Source: Micromonospora echinofusca (GTDB lineage: Bacteria > Actinomycetota > Actinomycetes > Mycobacteriales > Micromonosporaceae). Taken from it: a stretch of DNA of 64,000 nucleotides. Position numbers and translations under genes: made by a program. The notes below the pieces were generated by a model. It worked only from the letters and a program-made list of their open reading frames with translations. It had not been told where the DNA came from and did no database searches. Positions 1 to 10,347 of the stretch are shown here, piece by piece (position 1 is the stretch's first letter; each line of letters begins with the position of its first letter). The stretch is from the NCBI RefSeq assembly GCF_900091445.1, contig NZ_LT607733.1, positions 1,443,501 to 1,507,500 on the forward strand. The letters run 5' to 3'.

Positions 1-1664
<1,664 letters not shown>

Positions 1665-1827
1665 CGGCAGGGAGTCTATGTGTCCAGGAGGTGAAGGTTG
1701 AACAGGATGCTACAGATGGGGTGCGACCACGACTGGATCGCCGCGCTCGTTTCCCCTCGCCGCCCTGCTCAGCCGGCTCGTCGGGGTGCCGTTCGCCCGG
1801 CCGGACGGGACGTGGCAGGGTGGTCCG

Positions 1828-2223
1828 GTGACCGACTCAGTACCCGCCGACCGGGCCGTGCCCGGCCCCGAATCCGCCGCCGGCCCCACCGACGCCGCCG
1901 ACTGGCTGACCCTGCCGGACGTGGCCGAGCGCCTCGACGTGTCGATCAGCAAGGTCCACCAGATGATCCGCGACCGGGAGTTGATCGCGGTACGCCGCGA
2001 CGGCGTCCGCCGGATGCCGGCCGACCTGGTGGCCAACAAGACGGTGCTCAAGCACCTGCCCGGCGTGCTCAACCTGCTGGCCGACGCGGGCTACGACGAC
2101 GAGGCCGCGCTGCGCTGGCTCTACGAGCCGGACGACACCCTGCCCGGCACCACCCCCGCGAAGGCGCTCGCCGGCGACCAGGCCCGCGAGGTGAAGCGCC
2201 GGGCCCAGGCCCTGGGCTTCTGA
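1828..2223 (+). CDS. Rv2175c family winged-helix DNA-binding protein
   Basis: 131-aa DNA-binding protein. After an acidic, disordered N-terminus of about 30 residues comes WLTLPDVAERLDVSISKVHQ, a winged-helix-turn-helix like the mycobacterial Rv2175c protein, then a C-terminal domain with DEAALRWLYEPDD, typical of this actinobacterial family. In mycobacteria the protein is a substrate of the kinase PknL. The divergent kinase next door keeps that pairing, so phosphorylation of this protein by it is the obvious inference. I chose the GTG at 1828, which has AGGGTGG upstream; another in-frame GTG lies at 1786. Its DNA targets cannot be read from the sequence. Confidence 0.88.
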   Translation: MTDSVPADRAVPGPESAAGPTDAADWLTLPDVAERLDVSISKVHQMIRDRELIAVRRDGVRRMPADLVANKTVLKHLPGVLNLLADAGYDDEAALRWLYEPDDTLPGTTPAKALAGDQAREVKRRAQALGF

Positions 2224-2296
2224 CCCACTCCCAGCCTCGTCTCCACCCCCGCCCGTTCCCGCGCGGGGGTGGGGGCGAGCCCGCGCCGGTGGCCGG

Positions 2297-3379
2297 TCAG
2301 TCGGCGCGGCGCGTGGCGGCGATGGCCAGGTCGACCAGGGCCTGCCGGGCCTCGGTGTCCAGGTCGACGGCGGCCAGCGCGGCCAGCGCGGTGTCGGTCA
2401 GCACGCCGATCCGCTGCTCCGTACGCGCCAGCGCCCCACTGCCGTCGATCAGCTCGCGCAGCCGGGCGATCCCGGCCGCGTCCAGCCCCGGGTCGCCGAG
2501 CCCGCCGAGCAGCACGTCCCGACCCGCCCCGTCGATCGTCTCCAGGGCCGCCGCCACCAGGTACGTCCGCTTGCCCTCGCGCAGGTCGTCGCCGGCCGGC
2601 TTGCCGGTCTGGGCGGGATCGCCGAACACCCCCAGCACGTCGTCGCGCAGCTGGAACGCCTCGCCCAGCGGCAGCCCGTACGCGGAGTACGCCGCCCGGA
2701 CCTCCGCCGGCGCGTCGGCCAGCGCCGCACCGACCAGCAGTGGCCGTTCGACGGTGTACTTCGCCGACTTGTAGCGGGCCACCTTGCCGGCCCGCTCCAC
2801 CGACGTGTCCCCGGTGACCTGGGTCAGCACGTCGAGGTACTGCCCGACGGTGACCTCGGTGCGCATGGCGTCGAAGACCGGCCGGGCCCGGGCCACCGTG
2901 CGCGGGTCCAGCCCGGCGGAGTGCAGCAGCTCGTCCGACCAGACCAGGGCCAGGTCGCCCAGCAGGATCGCCGCGGCGTCGCCGAAGCCGTCCGCGTCGC
3001 CGCCCCAGCCGGCCGTCCGGTGCCGGGCGGCGAACCGCCGGTGCACGGCCGGCTCGCCGCGCCGGGTGTCGGAGCGGTCCATGAGGTCGTCGTGGATCAA
3101 CGCGCTGGCCTGCACGAACTCCAATGAGGCCAGGGCGGTGACCACCTGGTCGGTGTCCACCCCGCCGGCTCCCCGGAACCCCCAGTAGGCGAACGCCGGC
3201 CGCAGCCGCTTGCCCCCGCCGAGGACGAACGCCTCGATCGTCTCGGCGAGCGGAGCCAGGGCGTCGTCGACCCCGGCCATCCAGGCGCGCTGGCTGGCGA
3301 GGAACTCGGTCAGGGCCTTGTCGATCCGTTGACGCAGCCCGGCGCGGTCGACGGGGGAGACAGGAGCAGCGTGGGTCAC
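2297..3379 (-). CDS. idsA2: Polyprenyl (geranylgeranyl-type) diphosphate synthase
   Basis: 360-aa trans-isoprenyl diphosphate synthase, condensing isopentenyl diphosphate with allylic diphosphates. It has the GGGKRLRP substrate motif (residues 54-61), the first Asp-rich motif DDLMD (97-101) followed by RRGEP, and the second Asp region QLRDDVLGVFGD (243-254). This fits the short-chain GGPP/FPP synthase family in length and motifs; chain length cannot be fixed from this alone. The position two genes from the Rv2175c homologue matches mycobacterial idsA2. It could feed the carotenoid genes 3.4 kb away, but metF, a regulator and a CDP-alcohol transferase intervene, so it is not in that operon. 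It starts with GTG 9 nt downstream of the XRE gene on the same strand, so the two are probably cotranscribed. Confidence 0.92.
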   Translation of the reverse strand: MTHAAPVSPVDRAGLRQRIDKALTEFLASQRAWMAGVDDALAPLAETIEAFVLGGGKRLRPAFAYWGFRGAGGVDTDQVVTALASLEFVQASALIHDDLMDRSDTRRGEPAVHRRFAARHRTAGWGGDADGFGDAAAILLGDLALVWSDELLHSAGLDPRTVARARPVFDAMRTEVTVGQYLDVLTQVTGDTSVERAGKVARYKSAKYTVERPLLVGAALADAPAEVRAAYSAYGLPLGEAFQLRDDVLGVFGDPAQTGKPAGDDLREGKRTYLVAAALETIDGAGRDVLLGGLGDPGLDAAGIARLRELIDGSGALARTEQRIGVLTDTALAALAAVDLDTEARQALVDLAIAATRRAD

Positions 3380-3388
3380 GCCCCGACG

Positions 3389-4807
3389 CTATCCGGTCGG
3401 CGTGCAGCCCGTCGCGCCACCGGGGGGCCGACGCGCCGTACGTCCCGCCGGAGCCCGCCCGCCGGCCGGCCCGGGTGGCGGCCCCGGACGCGGCAGGTAC
3501 GGGGCGGCCGACGCGGCGAGCGCCCGGTACCGCCGTACGGCCGGCTCGTCGCCGTGCCCGGCCAGCCGCCGGCGCACGTCGGCCAGCTGGCCCAGTGCGC
3601 GGGGCGACCCGGCGCGGACCGCGTCGAGCAGCGCCTCGCCGGCCACCGCGCAGGCCTGCTCCACCTCGCCGAGTTGCAGGTAGCCACGGGCCAGCCAGGC
3701 ACCGTAGATCGCCGATGTGCGCGGGCCGCGCCGCCGGACGGCGTGCAGCGGCGCCTCGGCCGCGCGCGGGCGGCCCAGCGCGACCAGCGTGCGCCCGGCC
3801 ATCGCGGCCAACTCCGTGCCGTCGAGCCAGTAGAGCCACGGCGGCTCCCGGCCCGGCTCCGGCGCGTCGGTCGTCCGGCGGGCCGCGTCGAGCGCCTGCC
3901 GGGCCGCTCCCGCCCGGCCGCCGAGCGCCGTGGCCAGGGCCACCCGGTGCAGCAGCAGGGCCCGCAGCCCGGGGCCGGCCGACCGGCGCGCCCCGGCGTA
4001 CGCGGTGCGGGCCAGCACCAGCGCGCCCTCCGGGTCGCCGACGCCGCTGAGCAGGTGGCTGGCCGAGCCGAGCACGTGCCCGGCGAGGGCCGGGTCGCCG
4101 GCCGTCGCGGCGGCGCGCAACGCCAGCCGGTAGGCGTGCAACGCGCCGGCGGCGTCCCCGGCGTCGGCGGCGAGCCAGCCGGCGAGCTGGGCGGAATCGG
4201 CCAGTTCGAGCAGCAGCCGAGGGCGCGCGGCGGTGCCGCACCCGACCAGCGCCCGCACCGCGCGCCCCAGCCGGTGGGCACCGAGCCCGGCCAGGTCGGC
4301 GCCGCCGACGAGGTCGTCGAGCCGACGCAGCTCCGCCAGCCGCACCGGCCCCGCCCGCCCGCCGGCCGCCACCGCCCCGCAATCCGGCAGCCCCGGCCCG
4401 GCCGGGCGGCCGGCGTCGTCGCCCGCGCCGGCCGACCGCGCGGGCGGGCCGGGCAGCAGCGCGGCGCCCGGGTCGGCCAGCCAGCGCTGGGCCAGGGCCA
4501 GCAGTGCCGCCCGGGGCCGGGACCCGCCGAAGGCCGGTGGCGGAGCGAGGCGGCGGGTGCGGGCCGCGGCGGCGGTCAGCAGGTCGACCGGCACCGCGAG
4601 GACGACGGCGAGCCAGCCGAGCCAGAACTCCCCGGGGACGCGCTGCTGCCGCTCCCACCGGGAGACCTCGTGCCGGCTGAGGGTCGGCACACCGGAGGCG
4701 GCGCAGAGCTCGGCCGCGACCCGCAGCTGGCTCCAGCCCCGGGCCAGCCGGAGCTGGGCGATCAGGGGCCCGAGCAACTGCGGGTTGGGCGGCGGGGGCG
4801 GCGTCAT
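3389..4807 (-). CDS. XRE-family transcriptional regulator with TPR-like C-terminal region
   Basis: 472-aa cytoplasmic regulator. Residues about 8-65 form an XRE helix-turn-helix (LIAQLRLARGWSQ, then LSRHEVSRWERQQR). The remaining 400 residues are Ala/Leu/Arg-rich helices arranged like degenerate TPR repeats (for example DAAGALHAYRLALRAAATAGD and GEVEQACAVAGEALLDA). Actinobacteria have many such HTH-TPR proteins, often with unknown ligands. The ATG at 4807 is preceded on the minus strand by GGAGG at 5-nt spacing, so the 40 extra upstream codons are probably untranslated. It is divergent from metF across 249 bp and may control that interval or the downstream prenyl synthase gene; neither is shown by the sequence. 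Confidence 0.82.
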   Translation of the reverse strand: MTPPPPPNPQLLGPLIAQLRLARGWSQLRVAAELCAASGVPTLSRHEVSRWERQQRVPGEFWLGWLAVVLAVPVDLLTAAAARTRRLAPPPAFGGSRPRAALLALAQRWLADPGAALLPGPPARSAGAGDDAGRPAGPGLPDCGAVAAGGRAGPVRLAELRRLDDLVGGADLAGLGAHRLGRAVRALVGCGTAARPRLLLELADSAQLAGWLAADAGDAAGALHAYRLALRAAATAGDPALAGHVLGSASHLLSGVGDPEGALVLARTAYAGARRSAGPGLRALLLHRVALATALGGRAGAARQALDAARRTTDAPEPGREPPWLYWLDGTELAAMAGRTLVALGRPRAAEAPLHAVRRRGPRTSAIYGAWLARGYLQLGEVEQACAVAGEALLDAVRAGSPRALGQLADVRRRLAGHGDEPAVRRYRALAASAAPYLPRPGPPPGPAGGRAPAGRTARRPPGGATGCTPTG

Positions 4808-5055
4808 AGGTCCTCCGTGCGGGTGTCGGCGCGGCGGCGGCGCGGGCCCCGGAACGGGACCGGTGCGCCACCGGTGGATGCTGACCCCCGCGCGTGCCCC
4901 CGGGGGCCCGGCTCCGGCCGGTCCCACCCCGCGCAGTCACATGACTACTCCGTGGGTACGACGCTTTCGGCCCCGGCGCCCGGTCGATCCCGGTCCGGTG
5001 TCCACCAGTGTGGGAAGGTGTCGGTACGCGGGGCCCGGCCCGCTAGAGTCGTGGC

Positions 5056-5973
5056 GTGGCGCTCGGTCTTCCATCGGTCCTCCCCAATCCGCAGCCGGCG
5101 ATCGGGGAGCTGATCCGTGACCGGCAGCCGACCTTCTCCTTCGAGTTCTTCCCGCCCAAGACCGAGCAGGGCGAGCGGCTGCTGTGGCAGGCGATCCGCG
5201 AGCTGGAGTCGCTGCGCCCGTCGTTCGTCTCGATCACCTACGGCGCGGGCGGGTCGACCCGCGACACCACCGTGGCCGTCACCGAGCGGATCGCCACCGA
5301 GACCACCCTGCTGCCGATGGCCCACCTGACCGCGGTCAACCACTCCGTGGCCGAGCTGCGCCACGTCATCGGTCGGCTCGCCGGGGTCGGCGTGCGCAAC
5401 GTGCTCGCCGTGCGGGGCGACCCGCCGGGCGACCCGGGCGGCGACTGGGTGTGCCACCCCGAGGGCGTGCTGCACGCCGAGGACCTGGTCCGCCTGGTGC
5501 GCGACTCCGGCGACTTCAGCGTCGGGGTGGCGGCGTTTCCCTACAAGCACCCGCGCTCGCCCGACGTGGCCAGCGACACGGAGCACTTCGTGCGCAAGTG
5601 CCGGGCCGGCGCCGACTTCGCGATCACGCAGATGTTCTTCGACGCCGACGACTACCTGCGGCTGCGCGACCGGGTCGCCGCCGCCGGCTGCGACACCCCG
5701 ATCCTGGCCGGCGTGATGCCGGTGACCCAGATCGGCACCATCGAGCGCTCGGTGCAGCTCTCCGGGGCGCCGTTCCCGCCGGCCCTGGCCGAGCGGTTCG
5801 CGAAGGTCGCCGACGACCCGGAGGCGGTCCGCCGCCTCGGTGTCGAACAGGCCAGCGAGATGTGCCGGCGACTGCTCGCCGAGGGCGTGCCCGGAATCCA
5901 CTTCATCACCCTCAACCGCTCCACCGCCACCCGCGAGGTCTGGCAGAACCTCCAGGTGGGCGCGCGGGTGTGA
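5056..5973 (+). CDS. metF: Methylenetetrahydrofolate reductase
   Basis: 305-aa flavoenzyme reducing 5,10-methylene-THF to 5-methyl-THF for methionine synthesis. Family motifs are FSFEFFPPKTEQGE (residues 27-40), the SITYGAGGSTRD loop, NVLAVRGDPPGD and the C-terminal GVPGIHFITLNRSTATREV. The length is normal for bacterial MetF. TAGAGT at 5044-5049 lies 6 nt before the GTG start and there is no ribosome-binding site, so the mRNA is probably leaderless. Its synteny with the prenyl synthase and Rv2175c genes is as in mycobacteria. Confidence 0.96.
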   Translation: MALGLPSVLPNPQPAIGELIRDRQPTFSFEFFPPKTEQGERLLWQAIRELESLRPSFVSITYGAGGSTRDTTVAVTERIATETTLLPMAHLTAVNHSVAELRHVIGRLAGVGVRNVLAVRGDPPGDPGGDWVCHPEGVLHAEDLVRLVRDSGDFSVGVAAFPYKHPRSPDVASDTEHFVRKCRAGADFAITQMFFDADDYLRLRDRVAAAGCDTPILAGVMPVTQIGTIERSVQLSGAPFPPALAERFAKVADDPEAVRRLGVEQASEMCRRLLAEGVPGIHFITLNRSTATREVWQNLQVGARV

Positions 5974-6016
5974 CCCCGCTGCCGCGACACCTGAGCGGCG
6001 GTGCGACGGTTGTTCC

Positions 6017-6706
6017 GTGGTGGGCACACAGCTGAACTGGGACGAGTACGCCACGGCCTGGGCGCGTCTGCACGGGGGCTTCGACCCCCGGGCGGCGGCC
6101 CCGGTCGTCCGCGCCTGGCTGCGGTTCGCCTACCACGTGGGGTTCGTGCTGGGCCGGCTGCGGGTCGGTCCCACCCCGGTCACCGTGGTGGGCGTGCTGC
6201 TCTGCGCCTGCGTCCCGCTGTTCGCCGTACGGCCGCAGGACGGTCCCTTCCTCGCGTCGCTGTTCGTGCTGCTCGCCGCCGTGGCGGACAGCGTCGACGG
6301 GGCGGTGGCGGTGGCCACGAACCGCACCTCCCGGCTCGGCTACGTCTACGACTCGCTGGCCGACCGGCTCGGTGAGGTCGCCTGGCTGGCCGCGTTCTGG
6401 CTGATCGGCGCGCCGGGGGCGCTCGTCGTGACCGCCGGCGCGCTCTCCTGGCTGCACGAGTACGTCCGCTCCCGGGCGGTCGCCGCCGGGATGCGGGAGC
6501 TCGGCGCGGTGACCGTGGGGGAGCGCCCCACGCGGGTCTCGGTGGCCCTGGTCGGGCTGCTGCTGGCGGGGCTGACCGGGCTGATCGAGGCGGACCTGGC
6601 CGCGGGCACGATCACCATGGCGACCGCCGTCTGGGTGCTGCTGGCCGGCTTCGGTCTCGGTCAGTTGCTCTCCGCCGTCCGCCGCGCCCTGATCGACGCC
6701 GGCTGA
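6017..6706 (+). CDS. CDP-alcohol phosphatidyltransferase family protein
   Basis: 229-aa integral membrane enzyme. The family active site is DSVDGAVAVATNRTSRLG followed by YVYDSLAD: the four Asp positions of D-x2-D-G-x2-A...G-x3-D-x3-D are present, and about five transmembrane helices follow. Such enzymes transfer a phosphoalcohol from a CDP-alcohol (phosphatidylglycerol, phosphatidylinositol or cardiolipin synthesis). The Arg that normally follows the Ala of the motif is Val here, so the substrate is uncertain. The start is uncertain: GTG codons at 6017 and 6020. It follows metF by 43 nt and converges with the desaturase gene. Confidence 0.8.
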   Translation: MVGTQLNWDEYATAWARLHGGFDPRAAAPVVRAWLRFAYHVGFVLGRLRVGPTPVTVVGVLLCACVPLFAVRPQDGPFLASLFVLLAAVADSVDGAVAVATNRTSRLGYVYDSLADRLGEVAWLAAFWLIGAPGALVVTAGALSWLHEYVRSRAVAAGMRELGAVTVGERPTRVSVALVGLLLAGLTGLIEADLAAGTITMATAVWVLLAGFGLGQLLSAVRRALIDAG

Positions 6707-6741
6707 CCGCACCGACCCGCGCAGGCCGCACCGACCCGCGC
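6707..6741. repeat. Two direct copies of a 16-bp sequence
   Basis: CCGCACCGACCCGCGC occurs at 6707-6722 and again at 6726-6741 (19-bp period), directly after the stop codon of the CDP-alcohol transferase gene and before the convergent desaturase gene. No hairpin or T-tract accompanies it. It is probably slipped-strand duplication in a 3' untranslated region. Confidence 0.7.
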
Positions 6742-6791
6742 CGATCCGTCCGGAGCGGTGGGGCGGCCCTCGGCGTCGACGCGGCGCGTAG

Positions 6792-8279
6792 CTACCAGGC
6801 GGGGCCGATCTCGTCGGCGACGATCTGGGCGGAGAGCGTCACCATCGGCAGGCCGCCGCCCGGGTGGCTGGAGCCGCCGACCAGCCACAGCCCGTGCGCC
6901 GGGCCCCGGTTGGCGGGGCGCAGCAGGCCGCCGGCGGTGCCGTAGATCGACCCGCCCGGCGCGCCGGTCGCGTCGTCCAGGTCGGCCGGGGTGCGGACCT
7001 CCCGGAACGCCAGCCGGTCCCGCACGTCGACGCCGCGCTCGGCCAGCACGTCGAGGACCCGGTCGGCGTACGCCTCGGCGAGGCCGGGCCGGCGCCAGTC
7101 GACGGCCCCGGCGGCGGTGCCGTGCCGGGGGGCGTTGACCAGCACGAACCAGGCCTCGTGGCCGGCCGGCCGGACCACCGGGTCGTCGGCCACGGTGACG
7201 AAGACGGTGGGATCGGCTGCCGGTCGGGCCCGCACGCCGCGCCCCGGGTGGCCGAACACCGCGTCGAACTCGGCGTCGTAGTCGCGGGGGAAGAACACGT
7301 TGTGGTGGGCCAGCCCGGAGTCCCCGGTCACGCCGAGCAGCAGCACGAAGCCGGCCAGGCTGCGGTCGGTCAGCCCGGTCAGCCGGCGCGGGCTGGGCAG
7401 CAGGTCCCGGTAGAGGGTGAGTGCGTCGACGTTGGCCACCACCACGTCGGCGGGGACCGGGGCGGCGACCCCACGCAGGCGTACGCCGTGCACCCGGCCG
7501 CCGGCGGCGTCGATGCGGGTGACCGTGGCGCCGGTCCGTACGACCACGCCGAGGTCCAGGCAGCGGGTCAGCAGCGCGTCGGCGAGCGTGCCCAGCCCGC
7601 CGCGCAGGTACCAGCCGCCGAAGGCCAGTTCGGCGTAGGGGACGGCGACCAGGGCGGCCGGCGCCCGGCGCGGGTCGGCGCCCGTGTAGGTGGCGTAGCG
7701 GTCCAGCAACATCCGCAGCCGGGGGTCGGACAGGTGCCGCCGGCCCAGCCCGCGCAGCGTGCGGCCCGGGCCGATGGCGGCGAGGTCGCCCAGCCGCCAG
7801 GCCAGCGCGGCCAGGTCCAGCGGGGAGTCGATCGGGCGACGCAGGATGTCGCGGTGCGACGCCTGCCACACCCGCGCCGCCCGGCGCCACAGCCGCTGCC
7901 AGTCCGCGGCGGCCCGGTCGCCGAACGCCGCGCCGATGCGGGCCGCGAACTCGGCCGGGTCGGCGCACGAGTCGAGGGCGGGGCCGCCGCCGGGGAAGAC
8001 GTGCCGCACGATCGGGTCCACCGGCGTCAGGTCCAGGTACTCGTCGAGCTTCGCGCCGGTCGCCTCGAACAGGTCGTGGAAGACGTCGGGCAGGGTGAGC
8101 AGGCTCGGCCCCGTGTCGAAGTGGAACGGGCCGGCCGGGGTGTCGTGGACGTACCGGCCTAGCTTGCCGCCGACGGTCTCCGCGCGTTCGAGCACGGTGA
8201 CCTGGTGCCCGGTGGCGGCCAGCCGGGCGGCGGTGGCCAACCCTCCCACGCCGGCGCCGACGACCACGATCCGCGCCAT
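6792..8279 (-). CDS. CrtI/CrtD-like FAD-dependent carotenoid desaturase
   Basis: 495-aa flavoprotein. The N-terminus MARIVVVGAGVGGLATAARL is an FAD-binding Rossmann motif, followed by LERAETVGGKLGRY and FDTGPSLLTLPDVF, both typical of the phytoene desaturase family. The C-terminal GLWLVGGSSHPGGGLPMV closes the FAD site. Family members insert double bonds into carotenoid backbones (CrtI) or act on 1'-hydroxycarotenoids (CrtD). With CruF and a glycosyltransferase beside it, the 3',4'-desaturase (CrtD) role is the better guess, but CrtI cannot be excluded. The start at 8279 begins exactly at the Rossmann motif. It is the last gene of the minus-strand cassette, 11 nt after the glycosyltransferase stop. 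Confidence 0.87.
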   Translation of the reverse strand: MARIVVVGAGVGGLATAARLAATGHQVTVLERAETVGGKLGRYVHDTPAGPFHFDTGPSLLTLPDVFHDLFEATGAKLDEYLDLTPVDPIVRHVFPGGGPALDSCADPAEFAARIGAAFGDRAAADWQRLWRRAARVWQASHRDILRRPIDSPLDLAALAWRLGDLAAIGPGRTLRGLGRRHLSDPRLRMLLDRYATYTGADPRRAPAALVAVPYAELAFGGWYLRGGLGTLADALLTRCLDLGVVVRTGATVTRIDAAGGRVHGVRLRGVAAPVPADVVVANVDALTLYRDLLPSPRRLTGLTDRSLAGFVLLLGVTGDSGLAHHNVFFPRDYDAEFDAVFGHPGRGVRARPAADPTVFVTVADDPVVRPAGHEAWFVLVNAPRHGTAAGAVDWRRPGLAEAYADRVLDVLAERGVDVRDRLAFREVRTPADLDDATGAPGGSIYGTAGGLLRPANRGPAHGLWLVGGSSHPGGGLPMVTLSAQIVADEIGPAW

Positions 8280-8290
8280 GCCGCGCCTCC

Positions 8291-9418
8291 CTAGGTGACG
8301 GGGCGGCCGCGCCAGGACAGGCGACGCCGCTTCCGCAGATGGTACGACCGCAGGGTCAGCCAACCGAGGACCACGACCGACACGGGGTGTGCCAGCGCGT
8401 CGGGCCACCACCGGCCGCCCGTCGCCCGGGCGCTGACCGCCCGCCCGGCCACCCCCAGCAGGTAGGCGGCGCAGGCCGCGGCGGCCACCGCCGGCGCGCC
8501 GGCGGCCAGGGCGACGACCGCCAGCAGCGGGGGAGCGGTGTAGAGCAGGAGCAGCAGGGCCACCACGGCGGCGGCGGCCACCGGGTTGCCGAAGGTCGCC
8601 CAGAGCGACTTCGAGTAGCCGTCGCGCAACTGCGGCCAGTCCTCGTACATCCGGCAGGCGGCCAGCCGCGAGCCGTCGGCGAGGGCGATCCGGCCGCCGG
8701 CCCGCTTGACCGCGCGGGCCAGCTCCACGTCCTCCAGGACCTTCCCGGCCACCACGGCGTGCCCGCCGGCCGCGTCGTAGCCGGCCCGGTCCACCACCAG
8801 GAACTGCCCGCCGGCGGCGGCCAGCGACGGCCGCCGCGAGCGCTCCATCGCCCGCAGCGGCAGGAAGGTCAGCCACAGCCACTGCAACAGCGGCTGGACC
8901 AGCCGGTCGGCCGCCGTCGCCACCAGGATCCGGGGGTACGGCGACAGCAGCGTCACCCGCGCGGCACGCAGCTCGGTGACGGCCGCCGCGACCGCGTCCG
9001 GGGCGAGCACCACGTCGGCGTCGACGAAGACCAGCGCGGTCGCCGCGGGGTCGGCCCGGGTGGCCAGCTGCCAGCAGGCGTGCGGCTTGCCCAGCCAGCC
9101 CGGCGGCGGGGCGACCCCGTCGAGCAGGGTGACCCGGGGGTCGTCGCCGGCCACCGCGCGGACCACGTCCGCGGTGCCGTCGGTCGAGCCGTCGTCGAGC
9201 ACCACCACGCGCAGCCGGGGCACGCCCCGCTGGGCGAGCAGCGCGCGCAGGCAGGGGGTGACCCGCGCGGCCTCGTCGCGCAGCGGCAGCAGCACCGCCA
9301 GGGGCTCGGTGACCGGCGCCGGTCGCTCGGCCGGGCGACGCAGCCAGCGGCCGGCGTTGACGAGGGTGTGCGCGGTCAGCGCGGCCACGCCGAGCAGCAG
9401 CGCGAGGACGGCGGTCAT
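8291..9418 (-). CDS. Family 2 glycosyltransferase, CruC-like
   Basis: 375-aa membrane-anchored GT-A glycosyltransferase. An N-terminal helix (residues 3-22) precedes the nucleotide-sugar fold: AVLLPLRDE, VVVLDDGSTDGT, the metal-binding FVDADVVL, and a late EDVELARAVK motif. Three or four C-terminal membrane helices follow and the tail is basic. The reaction transfers a sugar from an NDP-sugar. With CruF immediately upstream, the acceptor is probably a 1'-hydroxylated carotenoid, as in CruC; this is inferred from context. Its ATG overlaps the cruF stop by 4 bp (translational coupling). Confidence 0.85.
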   Translation of the reverse strand: MTAVLALLLGVAALTAHTLVNAGRWLRRPAERPAPVTEPLAVLLPLRDEAARVTPCLRALLAQRGVPRLRVVVLDDGSTDGTADVVRAVAGDDPRVTLLDGVAPPPGWLGKPHACWQLATRADPAATALVFVDADVVLAPDAVAAAVTELRAARVTLLSPYPRILVATAADRLVQPLLQWLWLTFLPLRAMERSRRPSLAAAGGQFLVVDRAGYDAAGGHAVVAGKVLEDVELARAVKRAGGRIALADGSRLAACRMYEDWPQLRDGYSKSLWATFGNPVAAAAVVALLLLLYTAPPLLAVVALAAGAPAVAAAACAAYLLGVAGRAVSARATGGRWWPDALAHPVSVVVLGWLTLRSYHLRKRRRLSWRGRPVT

Positions 9419-10347
9419 GCCGTCGCGTCGACGCCGGGGCGCTGCGGCTGGCGGGGCCGGTGCCGGTCGTCGCGGCGGGCCCGGAGCAGCGTGACCGCCA
9501 GCGGCACGGCGGCCACCGACATGCCGGCCGCGCCCCACAGCGCCGACGCCGGCAGGTCGAGGAAGACCGCGTGGGCCAGCACGCTGGAGAAGTACGTCCA
9601 CAGCCAGAGCGCGAACATCGGGGCGTCCCGCCCGTCGGTGGTGGCCACGGCGGGCCCGGCCAGCGGGCGCAGCGCGCTCATCATCAGCACGGCGAAGAGC
9701 AGCCAGCCCAGGTAGTTGCTCACCGGGATGCCGGGCAGCCCGGGCAGCGCGGGGGTGGCGTCCCGCCAGACCCAGTAGCCCTCGGCCACCATCTGCGGGT
9801 CGAGGAAGAGGTCCCAGGCGGCCAGCCCGACGGCGGCCAGCGCGATCCGCCGGACGGGGAACCGGGTTCCCGGCCGACCACCGGCACCACTGCCGACCAC
9901 CGGCCCGCTGCCGATCGCCGACCCGCTGCCGGTCGCGGGCCTGCTGCCGACACCCGGCCCGCTGCCGGTGCCGTTGGCGGCGCCGCCGGTCAGCCGGGTG
10001 GCCGCCAGCCACGCCGGCCAGGCCATCCACGTCCAGGCCAGCGGGATGATCAGCGGCACCCCGGCCAGCTTCGGCCCCAACTCGCCGGAGTAGTCGTAGC
10101 TGCCGAACGGGAAACCGGTGGCCACGCCGAGCGCCTCGATGGCGAACCCGCCGCCCGTGGCCACCGCGACCAGCGCCGCCGCCGTACGCGGGCCCCGGCT
10201 GAGCAGCGCGTGGCCGACCGAGAGCAGGTAGCCGAGCACGACGGTGGCGACGGTCAGCCGTGCCCGGGTCTGCCCGGTGGTCAGCGGGTAGCAGATCTGC
10301 GCCAGCACCAGCGCGGCCAGCAGCGCCCAGGACAGCCGACGGGTCAC
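9415..10347 (-). CDS. cruF: Carotenoid biosynthesis protein, CruF-type C-1',2'-hydratase
   Basis: 310-aa polytopic membrane protein of the CruF (DUF422) family, which adds water to the 1',2' double bond of acyclic carotenoid ends. Visible family signatures are FAIEALGVATGFPFGSYDYS, PLAWTWMAWPAWL, AAWDLFLDPQMVAEGYWVW and PVSNYLGWLLFA, with about seven membrane helices. Between helices lies a non-conserved loop built from five Gly/Ser-rich hexapeptides, encoded by 18-bp DNA repeats. The GTG start overlaps the GNAT stop by 4 bp and its stop overlaps the glycosyltransferase start, so hydration and glycosylation enzymes are made from one coupled message. Confidence 0.9.
   Translation of the reverse strand: MTRRLSWALLAALVLAQICYPLTTGQTRARLTVATVVLGYLLSVGHALLSRGPRTAAALVAVATGGGFAIEALGVATGFPFGSYDYSGELGPKLAGVPLIIPLAWTWMAWPAWLAATRLTGGAANGTGSGPGVGSRPATGSGSAIGSGPVVGSGAGGRPGTRFPVRRIALAAVGLAAWDLFLDPQMVAEGYWVWRDATPALPGLPGIPVSNYLGWLLFAVLMMSALRPLAGPAVATTDGRDAPMFALWLWTYFSSVLAHAVFLDLPASALWGAAGMSVAAVPLAVTLLRARRDDRHRPRQPQRPGVDATA
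9890..9961. repeat. Four 18-bp imperfect tandem repeats inside cruF
   Basis: Units start at 9890, 9908, 9926 and 9944, each beginning CTGCCG, with a degenerate fifth unit after 9962. On the coding (minus) strand they encode GSGPxx-type hexapeptides in a loop between membrane helices. The multiple-of-three period keeps the frame, so copy number can vary without destroying the protein. Confidence 0.9.

Noticed and set aside
2121-4940. Long minus-strand frame through the prenyl synthase and XRE genes in another register
   Set aside because: Gly/Arg/Ala-only low-complexity translation; the neighbouring register encodes a complete prenyl synthase and regulator.
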